A stretch of DNA of 9,188 bases from Flavobacteriales bacterium. Lineage in GTDB: Bacteria > Bacteroidota > Bacteroidia > Flavobacteriales_D > Crocinitomicaceae. How positions within the stretch are numbered: position 1 is the first letter of the stretch; the number at the start of each line of letters is the position of its first letter. The stretch covers positions 1 to 9,188 of the forward strand of contig CANHQC010000061.1 of the NCBI GenBank assembly GCA_947462695.1, in the 5' to 3' direction. Under the pieces are notes generated by a model. The model worked only from the letters and a program-made list of their open reading frames with translations, searched no databases and was not told the origin of the DNA. This document shows, piece after piece, positions 1 through 6,766 of this stretch. The translations under genes were made by a program, and so were the position numbers.

Positions 1-1
1 A

Positions 2-763
2 ATCAACATCACCATGTCTGCGGCTTGCGCTTCAGGATCACATGCCATCGGAATGGGGTATTTGCTCATCAAGCAAGGGTTACAAGAACGGGTCATTTGC
101 GGTGGTGCTCAGGAGATAAATGTATACGCCATGGGAAGTTTTGACGGATTGGGCGCTTTTTCCATTCGCCAAGATGAACCGACGAAAGCAAGCCGACCCT
201 TTGATAGAGACCGCGATGGATTGGTGCCTTCTGGTGGATCGGCAACGGTGATTATCGAATCGTTGGAATCAGCTCTAAAGCGCAATGCACCTATTTTGGG
301 AGAAATTGTTGGGTATGGCTTTTCATCGAATGGTGACCATATTTCCAATCCCAATTTTGATGGGCAGTACCGTTCGTTGCTCATGACGCTTAAGCAAGCA
401 GGTATGCGACCGGAAGAAATCGACTACTTGAGTGCACACGCTACATCAACACCAGTTGGTGACGCCACTGAAGCACAGGTGATTTATGATGTGTTTGGAG
501 GTAAAATCCCAGTCAGCTCAACCAAAGGAATGACCGGACACGAATGCTGGATGGCTGGCGCAAGCGAAATTGTGTATTCCATGCTCATGATGCACAACGA
601 TTTCATTGCTCCGAATATAAATTTTGAAAATCCTGATGAGCACTCGGAAAAAATAAATATTATTCCGACGTTTACCGAACAGAAAATAGATTGCTTTTTG
701 TCCAACTCGTTTGGATTTGGGGGAACGAATTCCTCCTTGATTGTAAAGAAATTTGTTAAATAA
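2..763 (+). CDS. Beta-ketoacyl-ACP synthase KS1, FabB-like (3' part, start outside window)
   Basis: Decarboxylative Claisen condensation of malonyl-ACP onto an acyl chain, in the cytoplasm. The frame is open to the left edge, so the ATG at 14 is internal: it lies just before the active-site motif SAACASGSHAIG, which in this family sits around residue 160. The catalytic Cys is codon 26-28. The first His is codon 437-439 in SAHATSTPVGD; the Lys is codon 524-526 and the second His codon 539-541 in STKGMTGHECWMAG. The C-terminal glycine-rich motif NSFGFGGTNSS is intact. The stretch after the second His (LMMHNDFIAPNINFE) resembles FabB more than FabF. The GHECWMAG segment departs from the usual GHxLGAAG; I recall such variants in Bacteroidota pigment-cluster synthases. 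The N-terminal third is missing only because of the window edge. It is the first visible gene of the cluster, 14 bases before ACP1. Family call very secure; role in polyene elongation inferred from context. Confidence 0.95.
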   Translation: MNITMSAACASGSHAIGMGYLLIKQGLQERVICGGAQEINVYAMGSFDGLGAFSIRQDEPTKASRPFDRDRDGLVPSGGSATVIIESLESALKRNAPILGEIVGYGFSSNGDHISNPNFDGQYRSLLMTLKQAGMRPEEIDYLSAHATSTPVGDATEAQVIYDVFGGKIPVSSTKGMTGHECWMAGASEIVYSMLMMHNDFIAPNINFENPDEHSEKINIIPTFTEQKIDCFLSNSFGFGGTNSSLIVKKFVK

Positions 764-777
764 TAGATACCGTTGAT

Positions 778-1020
778 ATGAACAGGTCTGATATAATTGC
801 TACTACGAAACGCTTTCTTTCTGAGGAATTTGAGGTTTCTCCTGATGCTATTGAACCTGAAAACAACCTGAAAGAAACCCTTGACCTGGACAGTTTGGAT
901 TACGTTGATTTGGTTGTAGTCATTGAAGATAATTTAGGTTTTAAACCTACGGCAGACGACTTTAAAACAGTCGCTACGTTTGAAGATTTTTACCAACTCG
1001 TAGAACGAAAGCTCCAATAA
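778..1020 (+). CDS. Acyl carrier protein ACP1
   Basis: Carries intermediates as thioesters on a 4'-phosphopantetheine arm. The product is 80 residues, the usual ACP length, acidic, with the attachment motif LDLDSLDYVDL; the modified Ser is residue 39 (codon 892-894). The N-terminal helix (about residues 4-18), the loop up to the DSL motif, and helix II with VVVIEDNLGF fit the ACP fold. The ATG at 778 is the natural start; no Shine-Dalgarno sequence precedes it, as is common in Bacteroidota. It lies 14 bases after KS1 and 9 bases before the acyltransferase. It differs clearly from the second ACP at 4407 (DSLDYVDL against DSIDALEF), so the two probably serve different partners, as aryl-polyene clusters generally encode two ACPs. 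A housekeeping fatty-acid AcpP is unlikely: E. coli-type AcpP has DSLDTVEL, and the neighbours here are specialised. Confidence 0.95.
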   Translation: MNRSDIIATTKRFLSEEFEVSPDAIEPENNLKETLDLDSLDYVDLVVVIEDNLGFKPTADDFKTVATFEDFYQLVERKLQ

Positions 1021-1029
1021 CCCGATTGA

Positions 1030-1902
1030 ATGGAAAAAAAATGGGATGGTAAAACAAAGGGAAGCCTTTGGGGATACCGCTTTTTTGTGTTTTGCATTCG
1101 ATTTTTTGGCGTTAGATTTAGCTACTTTTTCGGCTTGTTCGTTGTGACCTATTATGTTCTTTTTTCAGCTAAAGAACGCCGTGCATTGGTCCAATTTTAC
1201 ACAATCGGATTCGGATTAACCACCTCACAATCGCTTCGTTTATCGGCCAACACATTTTACCGATTCGCACAAGTACTTATCGATAGAGTAGCGCTGAAAA
1301 CCTGGCGCAAAAAACAGTACACGCACAGCTTTCAAAATGAAGAGGCTCTGCGATCCATTTATGCAAATGGCAAAGGCGGATTTTTTATTTCTGCTCACGT
1401 GGGGAATTGGGAAAATGCGGGCCAGTTGATCGGTGAACGCATCACGGCAGATATTAACGTCCTTATGTTGGATGCTGAAGTGGAGAAAATCAAACAGTAC
1501 CTCGAAAAAGAGACAGAATCTGCCAAGTTCAAGTTGATTCCAATAAAGGACGACATGTCTCACCTGATTGCCATTCATCAAGCACTCAAACGAAACGAAT
1601 TAATCGCCCTCCATGCCGATCGGATAATGGATCAGGGGAAAACCTATCTGTTGCCATTTTTAAAAGGAAAAGCTCATTTTCCTGCAGGGCCGTTTATTAT
1701 GGCGCATAAATTCAAGGTTCCTGTTACTTTTGTCTTCGCTATCAAAAAAGGAAGTTTTCATTACGCATTATCAGCAACAGAACCCATTTGGCAAACTGAT
1801 TCTCCGGAACAATTAGCATCTCTTTATGTTAAGCGATTAGAAGAAATGGTGCAAGAAGCGCCAGATCAGTGGTTTAATTTTTACGATTATTATGCTCATT
1901 AA
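1030..1902 (+). CDS. LpxL/HtrB-family lysophospholipid-type acyltransferase
   Basis: Likely transfers an acyl (here perhaps polyenoyl) group from ACP to a hydroxyl acceptor at the inner face of the cytoplasmic membrane. The 290-residue product has a hydrophobic N-terminus (about residues 15-47) that would anchor it. The family HX4(D/E) catalytic motif is seen as HVGNWE, with H123 and E128. Further family blocks are ALHADR near residue 194, LPFLKGKAHFPAGPF at about 208-222, and the C-terminal APDQWFNFYDYY. Length is close to the usual 290-310. The ATG at 1030 is followed by eight consecutive A bases in the first codons. The 3' end overlaps the next gene by 11 bases. Lipid A itself is normally acylated by copies elsewhere, so a copy inside a polyketide run suggests acylation with, or of, the pigment. 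Substrate not determinable from sequence. Confidence 0.9.
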   Translation: MEKKWDGKTKGSLWGYRFFVFCIRFFGVRFSYFFGLFVVTYYVLFSAKERRALVQFYTIGFGLTTSQSLRLSANTFYRFAQVLIDRVALKTWRKKQYTHSFQNEEALRSIYANGKGGFFISAHVGNWENAGQLIGERITADINVLMLDAEVEKIKQYLEKETESAKFKLIPIKDDMSHLIAIHQALKRNELIALHADRIMDQGKTYLLPFLKGKAHFPAGPFIMAHKFKVPVTFVFAIKKGSFHYALSATEPIWQTDSPEQLASLYVKRLEEMVQEAPDQWFNFYDYYAH

Positions 1903-2311
1903 TCAGTCAGCGGTAAAAACAATCATTCCGCAACGGGAACCGTTTATTATGATCGATCACTTGCTTCGTGCAGATGACAGCGGTTTTAGTACGTCATTTG
2001 AAATCAAGGAGGATAATGTCTTTTTTGAAAATGGGACGGTTTCATCTTCCGCTATCATTGAAAACATCGCACAGACTTGCGCAGCTGGATTTGGTTACCT
2101 TGGAAGTCAGGCAGGTGAAGGTGAAGCGAAACTTGGATTTATCGGCGCGATAAGTAAATTAACGGTTAGTGGTACAGCCAACTTGAACGATACCGTGGAA
2201 ACCAACGTGACCATACTCAATAGCTTCGAGAATATTCACTTAGTAGAGGGTACAGCCACTGTAAATGGTGAACCAATCGTCTACTGCCAAATGAAAATCG
2301 TTCAGGCATGA
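1892..2311 (+). CDS. Hotdog-fold 3-hydroxyacyl-ACP dehydratase-like protein (ApeP-like), FabZ His absent
   Basis: A 139-residue single hotdog domain related to FabZ and to the ApeP-type dehydratases of aryl-polyene clusters. The start IPQREPFIMIDHLL (residues 12-25) matches the FabZ block IPHRxPFLLVD, with Gln in place of His. The long helix ENIAQTCAAGFGY (from E57) matches FabZ's LEAMAQ helix, so the catalytic acidic residue is kept. The intervening GHFPGxPxxPG loop with the catalytic His is absent: the sequence runs FFENGTVSSSAII and is about five residues shorter. Either activity is altered or the protein works as partner to the intact dehydratase at 8125. As I recall, aryl-polyene dehydratases have been described as an ApeI:ApeP heteromer, which would fit. 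The ATG at 1892 lies inside the acyltransferase 3' end, and the stop overlaps the next start as ATGA. Family secure, catalysis uncertain. Confidence 0.85.
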   Translation: MLINQSAVKTIIPQREPFIMIDHLLRADDSGFSTSFEIKEDNVFFENGTVSSSAIIENIAQTCAAGFGYLGSQAGEGEAKLGFIGAISKLTVSGTANLNDTVETNVTILNSFENIHLVEGTATVNGEPIVYCQMKIVQA

Positions 2312-2736
2312 TGGTACTCCACAGCTCACAAGACATTACTGTTCGGTTCAGTGAAACGGATGCCATGGGCGTAGTGTGGCACGGGAATTACCTTAAATTC
2401 TTTGAGGATGCCCGCGATAAATTGACCGAAGTGCACGGATTATCCCATTTGGAAATTTACCGAAAAGGATACTTCACACCAATTGTAAAGACTGAACTGA
2501 CGTATAAAGCCTCCATTTTATACGGTGATCAGGTGCGTGTACATGCGTGGTTAGAACGGCACGACTCCGCAAAAATCATCTTTCGGTACGAAGTCATTAA
2601 CTTAACGACCAATCAATTAACGACCGAGGGAATGACCATGCAAGTCTTCATGCAAGTAAGCGATCGCACACTCGAGTTAATCAAACCCGCTTTTTACGAA
2701 GTATGGGAAAATGAACAACCCTGGACAGAAAAGTGA
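2308..2736 (+). CDS. 4HBT/YbgC-type acyl-CoA or acyl-ACP thioesterase
   Basis: Hydrolyses acyl thioesters in the cytoplasm. The 142-residue product is a single hotdog domain. The N-terminal block VRFSETDAMGVVWHGNYLKF (residues 12-31) is the 4-hydroxybenzoyl-CoA thioesterase signature, with D18 at the catalytic Asp position and H25 in the YbgC-like WHGNY motif; the helix FFEDARDKL follows. The central strand block with TELTYKASILYGDQVRV is also typical. The ATG at 2308 overlaps the upstream TGA as ATGA; a second ATG follows directly, so the exact first residue is ambiguous by one. The gene ends in an overlap with the next start (GTGA). In this setting it could release the finished polyene acid, or hydrolyse stalled chains as an editing enzyme. 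The sequence does not tell these apart. Confidence 0.9.
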   Translation: MMVLHSSQDITVRFSETDAMGVVWHGNYLKFFEDARDKLTEVHGLSHLEIYRKGYFTPIVKTELTYKASILYGDQVRVHAWLERHDSAKIIFRYEVINLTTNQLTTEGMTMQVFMQVSDRTLELIKPAFYEVWENEQPWTEK

Positions 2737-3818
2737 TTCCTGTTTACGTGACATATGGCGCACTGATTTCTCCTTTAGGTGAGACAAAAGAAATGCATGT
2801 TCTCGCGTTGAAAGCTAACCAATCGGGCATTCGAAAAGTAGAAAAGTCGGGTTTTAATGGGGAAGATTGGTACTTAGCCAAAATCGAGGGACTCAGTGAA
2901 AATCGATTTGATCAACTTTTTCAAAAAGGATGCGCTGCGTTGATTCAATCGCTTGGAAAGGACATACTTTCTTCGCCATCAACACGAGTTATTCTGAGTT
3001 CTACCAAAGCAAATTTGTCCGACGTCGAGACAGATGCATTTGAATCAATGCGCAGACTGACAATTGAACTTTTAGCGGTTGCACACGAACCGATAGTCAT
3101 CTCCAATGCGTGCGTTTCAGGTGTGTTGGCAATTAATACGGCAGCTGACCTTATACGCACTGAAAAATGTGACGACGTTATTGTCATTGGAGTCGATGCG
3201 GTATTCGATTTTGTTGTCTACGGTTTTCAAAGTTTATTTGCCATGAGCGATGAGCCTTGTCGACCTTTTGATAAACACCGAAAAGGAATTTCCTTGGGTG
3301 AAGGATTCGGATCAGTGTGGCTTTCAAGAAAACAACACAACGATTTTTGCGTCAGGTACTTAGCAGGTTCATCATCAAACGATGCCAACCACATTTCTGG
3401 TCCATCGCGAACTGGTGAGGGATTGTATCGTGCCGTAAAACGTACATTGCTCCGCGCAGAACGGCAACCAACAGCGATTGATTTTATTTCAGCACACGGA
3501 ACGGGAACGTTATACAATGACGACATGGAAAGTGTCGCATTCAACCGCTTACAGATGCAACACATACCAGTGAATAGTTTTAAAGGCTATTTCGGACATA
3601 CGCTAGGAGCTGCGGGTGTTATTGAAACATACACGAGTTTACTTTCTATGGAATACAACCTGTTGTTCAAGAATGAGGGCGCTTTAGAACCGGGAACAGC
3701 AGAAACCATTAATGTGTTGACCCAAAATCAGCAACAGGAAGTGACGTGCGTCTTAAAAACAGCCTCCGGATTTGGAGGAGGAAATGCCGCGTTTTTAATG
3801 GAAAAACTTGACGTATGA
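2733..3818 (+). CDS. Beta-ketoacyl-ACP synthase KS2 (FabF-like)
   Basis: Thiolase-fold condensing enzyme. The catalytic set is complete: C127 in ISNACVSG, H255 in SAHGTGT, K284 and H289 in NSFKGYFGHTLGAAG, and the C-terminal ASGFGGGNAA. The PFDKHRKGISLGEG block (about residues 178-191) is also standard. At 361 residues it is some 30-50 shorter than typical FabF, with the saving in the N-terminal half, where the STKAN region is followed quickly by the active-site strand. The reading frame begins at GTG 2733, whose bases overlap the TGA of the thioesterase (GTGA); the protein begins IPVYVTYGALISPLG, matching the usual KS opening strand, so this start is convincing. The next gene encodes a Cys-less half-KS overlapping by 4 bases, suggesting a possible KS:partner pair. 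Elongation role in the polyene is inferred. Confidence 0.92.
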   Translation: MIPVYVTYGALISPLGETKEMHVLALKANQSGIRKVEKSGFNGEDWYLAKIEGLSENRFDQLFQKGCAALIQSLGKDILSSPSTRVILSSTKANLSDVETDAFESMRRLTIELLAVAHEPIVISNACVSGVLAINTAADLIRTEKCDDVIVIGVDAVFDFVVYGFQSLFAMSDEPCRPFDKHRKGISLGEGFGSVWLSRKQHNDFCVRYLAGSSSNDANHISGPSRTGEGLYRAVKRTLLRAERQPTAIDFISAHGTGTLYNDDMESVAFNRLQMQHIPVNSFKGYFGHTLGAAGVIETYTSLLSMEYNLLFKNEGALEPGTAETINVLTQNQQQEVTCVLKTASGFGGGNAAFLMEKLDV

Positions 3819-4414
3819 AACTCGTAGCACATAGCTTTATCAATGCTTCCGGTTTATATGTCAACGGAACGCGGCAGATCGATTTAACTGGAGAAGAAAA
3901 TTTCCTGAAAAAGGCGTATTCCGAATTGAACATCGATTACTCGAAGTTTCACAAAATGGATAACTTGTCTAAACTTGCCTTTTTAGCGACTGAATTGATG
4001 AACGAAGTTGTTTCATTTCCGGCTGAAGGGGAGGGAATGCAGTTGATTTTCGCCAATCAGTCATCGAGTAAACAAACGGATATGCGGTTTATTGATTCGT
4101 ATGCCAATCAAGGCAGCCCAAGTCCGTCTTTGTTCGTTTATACGTTGCCCAACATCGTAACCGGCGAACTGTGCATTCGACACAAATGGTACGGTGAGAA
4201 CACATTTTTTATACAACCTGCTTTTCAATCAGCGCAATTTATTGAGCAAGCTGAATTGGCATTTTCGAAAGGAAACACGCAATGCCTTTGTGCTTGGGTT
4301 GACGCAAAATGGCAAGGAAATGAAGAATGTTTTTTATTTTTAATCGATCATTCAGAAGGATTACTTAAACCTACTGAACTACTTGAGATCTATAAATCCT
4401 ATACCCATGAGTAA
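3815..4414 (+). CDS. Cys-less N-terminal ketosynthase-like protein (half-KS, Ketoacyl-synt_2 type)
   Basis: A 199-residue protein matching only the first half of a ketosynthase. The block SPSPSLFVYTLPNIVTGELC (about 101-120) matches the SPxxFxxSxxNxxxG segment of the beta-ketoacyl synthase-like N-terminal family (PF13723 in my reading). The following stretch FFIQPAFQSAQFIEQAELAF aligns to the active-site helix of KS3 with F137 at the Cys152 position, so condensation is not expected. There is no HGT or GHT motif because the second thiolase half is missing; the protein ends soon after a strand resembling the VIVGGTD segment. The end is a clean stop and the downstream sequence is not a frameshifted KS half, so it appears to be a settled short protein, not debris. 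It starts with ATGA overlapping the KS2 stop. I recall proteins of this form in Bacteroidota flexirubin-type clusters, usually annotated as 3-oxoacyl-ACP synthase. Function unknown; partner or chain-length role is inference. Confidence 0.8.
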   Translation: MKLVAHSFINASGLYVNGTRQIDLTGEENFLKKAYSELNIDYSKFHKMDNLSKLAFLATELMNEVVSFPAEGEGMQLIFANQSSSKQTDMRFIDSYANQGSPSPSLFVYTLPNIVTGELCIRHKWYGENTFFIQPAFQSAQFIEQAELAFSKGNTQCLCAWVDAKWQGNEECFLFLIDHSEGLLKPTELLEIYKSYTHE

Positions 4415-4664
4415 TTTACGAGAGGAATTGAAAGCTCAAATCATTGAGCAACTGAACTTGGAGGACTTAACGCCGTCTGATATTGTCAATGATGGACCTT
4501 TATTTGGCGATGAAGGCTTAGGACTTGATTCTATTGATGCCCTTGAATTCATTGTACTGCTTGATACCCATTACGGGATTAAAGTTCCGGACCCGAATGC
4601 AGCGCGAGAAATTTTTCATTCCGTTGAATCCTTGGCTAGTTACATTGAAAAAACGAAGGCTTAA
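4407..4664 (+). CDS. Acyl carrier protein ACP2
   Basis: Second carrier protein of the cluster, 85 residues from the ATG at 4407. The attachment motif is GLGLDSIDALEF with Ser42 (codon 4530-4532). A longer reading from TTG at 4383 adds eight residues that do not look like ACP, so the ATG, which overlaps the half-KS gene by 8 bases, is preferred. The helix-II sequence ALEFIVLLDTHYGIKVPD and the later VESLASYIEK fit the fold. The motif LDSIDALE resembles carrier proteins of polyketide or aryl-polyene type more than fatty-acid AcpP. It lies between the half-KS and KS3, 3 bases from the latter, so it may be the dedicated carrier of the KS3 system. Call secure; partner assignment is inferred from position. 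Confidence 0.94.
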   Translation: MSNLREELKAQIIEQLNLEDLTPSDIVNDGPLFGDEGLGLDSIDALEFIVLLDTHYGIKVPDPNAAREIFHSVESLASYIEKTKA

Positions 4665-4667
4665 CAC

Positions 4668-5843
4668 ATGTCCATTTACATTACCGGATATGGCGTAATT
4701 TCTTCTATTGGAAACAATGTGGATGAGTTGTTTACTTCGCTCAAAGCCAAGAAAACCGGTATTCGACAAGGTGAAAAAGCATTTACAACGCGGTATAAAG
4801 TGGGTGAAATTGCATTTTCGGATGCAGAATTGCACGACCACTTTCAATTGAAAACCGAAGGATCACGAACCGCATTGCTCGGAATGATTGCCGCGAAAGA
4901 AGCATTTGTGGGCCATGAACTCCGCTCAGACATTCGAACAGGGTTAATTTCAGGGACGTCAGTGGGTGGAATGGACGTCAGTGAACGGGAATATGCCAAT
5001 TACCTGAATAACACCACACATAACCTTCAGGCTTACGGTCACCATTCCAGCGGTACAAGCTCCGCTCAGATTGCACAAGAACTTGGCGTAACAGATTTCG
5101 TCAATACTATTTCAACGGCGTGTTCTTCAGCTGCCAATGCGATTATGATGGGCGCACGGATGATTCAAAAAGGATGGTTAGACAGGGTGATCGTGGGTGG
5201 AACGGATAGTTTAACGTCATTCACCATCTCAGGATTCCGATCACTCATGATATTTGATGAAGAATGGTGCCGACCATTTGACGAAACCCGAAAAGGACTC
5301 AATCTTGGCGAAGGTGCCGGATTTATCGTATTGGAATCGGCAAAATCAATGGAAAAAACAGGAAAACAACCCATCGGTCGATTGAGCGGATGGAGCAATG
5401 CATCGGATGCGTACCACCAAACGGCGTCATCTCCTGATGGTGAAGGTGCCATTTTATCCATGCAACAAGCGTTAGATGTCGCTCAACTTTCACCAGAATC
5501 AATCGATTATGTGAATGCCCACGGAACAGCCACGCCGAATAATGACTTGTCTGAATCCAAAGCGTTTTTGCATATTTTCAAAGGAAAAGTCCCGCCGTTT
5601 AGTTCAACGAAAGCATTTACAGGTCACACATTAGCCGCATCAGGAGGAATTGAAGCGGTGATTTCGTTGCTATCCATTCAACACGGTATGTTGTTTCCGA
5701 ATTTAAATCATACGCAAGTGATTGCTGAAACAGGATTACAACCGGTAACAGAGGTAATCAGCAACGTTAAAGTCAACCATGTGCTTTCGAACTCCTTTGG
5801 CTTCGGCGGAAATAATTCAACCATCATCATAAGCGCTGTCTGA
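4668..5843 (+). CDS. Beta-ketoacyl-ACP synthase KS3 (FabF-like)
   Basis: Full-length 391-residue condensing enzyme. It opens with IYITGYGVISSIGNNVDE, typical of FabF. The catalytic residues are all present: C152 in ISTACSSAANAI, H285 in NAHGTATPNND, K315 and H320 in SSTKAFTGHTLAASGG. The CRPFDETRKGLNLGEGAG block (about 201-218) and the C-terminal SNSFGFGGNNST are intact. The start ATG at 4668 is 3 bases after the ACP2 stop. The stop overlaps the next start (TGATG), and the next gene encodes a KS homologue that has lost both Cys and His. This adjacency resembles the KS/chain-length-factor pairs of type II polyketide synthases, including the KS:CLF of aryl-polyene synthesis. Its role is therefore most likely iterative chain extension, with the downstream protein setting length; that pairing is inferred. 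Confidence 0.94.
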   Translation: MSIYITGYGVISSIGNNVDELFTSLKAKKTGIRQGEKAFTTRYKVGEIAFSDAELHDHFQLKTEGSRTALLGMIAAKEAFVGHELRSDIRTGLISGTSVGGMDVSEREYANYLNNTTHNLQAYGHHSSGTSSAQIAQELGVTDFVNTISTACSSAANAIMMGARMIQKGWLDRVIVGGTDSLTSFTISGFRSLMIFDEEWCRPFDETRKGLNLGEGAGFIVLESAKSMEKTGKQPIGRLSGWSNASDAYHQTASSPDGEGAILSMQQALDVAQLSPESIDYVNAHGTATPNNDLSESKAFLHIFKGKVPPFSSTKAFTGHTLAASGGIEAVISLLSIQHGMLFPNLNHTQVIAETGLQPVTEVISNVKVNHVLSNSFGFGGNNSTIIISAV

Positions 5844-6766
5844 TGTATTACATTCACACCATAGCATCGATTACGCACCAGGACTCTTTCCAACAAGCAA
5901 ATGTGTGGAATACGTTGACACCGTTGACTCCCGAATCCACGTTAATTACGCCGGATTATAAACTTTTCATTCCACCAGCAGCATTGCGGCGATTAAGTCC
6001 CATTCTTCGAATGGCCATTGCGGCAGCAAAAAGTTGTCAGGAAAACAATGAAGATAAGATCGATGCCATTTCGATTGGGACTGCCTTAGGCTGCCTAACA
6101 GATACCGAAAAATTCCTCGTTACGTTTCACTCCGCACAAAGCGACACCTTGTCACCAACGGCGTTTATTCAGTCGACACACAACACCATAGGAGGACAGA
6201 TTTCGTTGGATTTAAAGAACCACTCGTACAACATGACACATACCCAAAACGGACTGTCGTTTGAGGTGGCACTCATGGATGCTATATTGTGCGCAGATGA
6301 TGGAAAAAAAGCAGTTTTGGTCGGCGCGGCTGATGAAGCGATTGGCTTTTTGAAGCAATTGCAACCGGACATTATTCAGGACAACAGAGAATTGACCTCA
6401 GGAACGACCTGTTGCATACTAAGTAGAGAAAGAAAAGCCAGCAGTATTGGAATCGTCGATTGCTTGGTGCGGGCTGAAACGAGCGATTGGCAAACCGATA
6501 TTTCCGATTTTCTAGATAGAAACGAAACGAAAATAGCTGATATTGACGCGGTTTTCGTTAGTCAACTAGAAGACGTTAAGTATGTTGATCACGCGGTTTG
6601 TTATATCGATTACACCGGACTTTATTATTCCGCTTCGGCTTTTGCGGTGCACATGGCTTACGATAAGTTAACGCATACCAATGCCAAAACAGCATTAATC
6701 ATCAATCGTGTTTGCGGCAATCAATTGGGTGCGATATTGTTACAAAAAGATGAAGCACCGCATTAA
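5843..6766 (+). CDS. Chain-length-factor-like ketosynthase homologue lacking active Cys and His
   Basis: A 307-residue degenerate thiolase-fold protein. The segment LSPTAFIQSTHNTIGGQISL (about 103-122) matches the conserved KS-like N-terminal block. Where KS3 has ISTACSSA, this protein has MTHTQNGLSF: the Cys position falls on Thr134 or Gln135 depending on loop alignment, and no Cys is present. In the second half, DYTGLYYSASAFAVHMAY aligns with KS3's FTGHTLAASGGIEAVISL, so the second catalytic His is replaced by Leu260. No HGT motif is visible, and the C-terminus ends in CGNQLGAILLQ instead of GFGG. Actinobacterial chain-length factors likewise lack the Cys, often with Gln there. It is about 80-100 residues shorter than a normal KS. 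The start at 5843 overlaps the KS3 stop by one base. Likely a non-catalytic partner of KS3; this is inference. Confidence 0.82.
   Translation: MYYIHTIASITHQDSFQQANVWNTLTPLTPESTLITPDYKLFIPPAALRRLSPILRMAIAAAKSCQENNEDKIDAISIGTALGCLTDTEKFLVTFHSAQSDTLSPTAFIQSTHNTIGGQISLDLKNHSYNMTHTQNGLSFEVALMDAILCADDGKKAVLVGAADEAIGFLKQLQPDIIQDNRELTSGTTCCILSRERKASSIGIVDCLVRAETSDWQTDISDFLDRNETKIADIDAVFVSQLEDVKYVDHAVCYIDYTGLYYSASAFAVHMAYDKLTHTNAKTALIINRVCGNQLGAILLQKDEAPH

Noticed and set aside
1033..1040. Run of eight A bases in the first codons of the acyltransferase as a slippage or phase-variation site (similar 8-base runs near 6859 and 7837)
   Set aside because: Runs of this length are common in AT-rich genes, the frames are intact, and there is no repeat structure suggesting a switch.
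1240..1581. 113-codon open frame on the - strand inside the acyltransferase gene
   Set aside because: It lies fully opposite a gene with clear family motifs, its translation shows no recognisable domain, and it has no independent signals. The same applies to the - strand open frames at 109-384, 484-705, 2945-3187, 3227-3565, 3709-3933, 4518-4847, 5165-5461, 5708-5896, 6169-6372 and 6873-7127, and the + strand frame at 1968-2153.
4383..4406. TTG at 4383 as the start of ACP2
   Set aside because: The added residues do not fit an ACP N-terminus and lie inside the preceding gene; the ATG at 4407 gives a normal ACP length.
3815..4664. The half-KS as the product of a frameshift or decay of a full ketosynthase
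   Set aside because: The sequence after its stop is a clean ACP gene, and no KS C-terminal motifs (HGT, GHT, GFGG) appear in any frame between 4414 and 4668.
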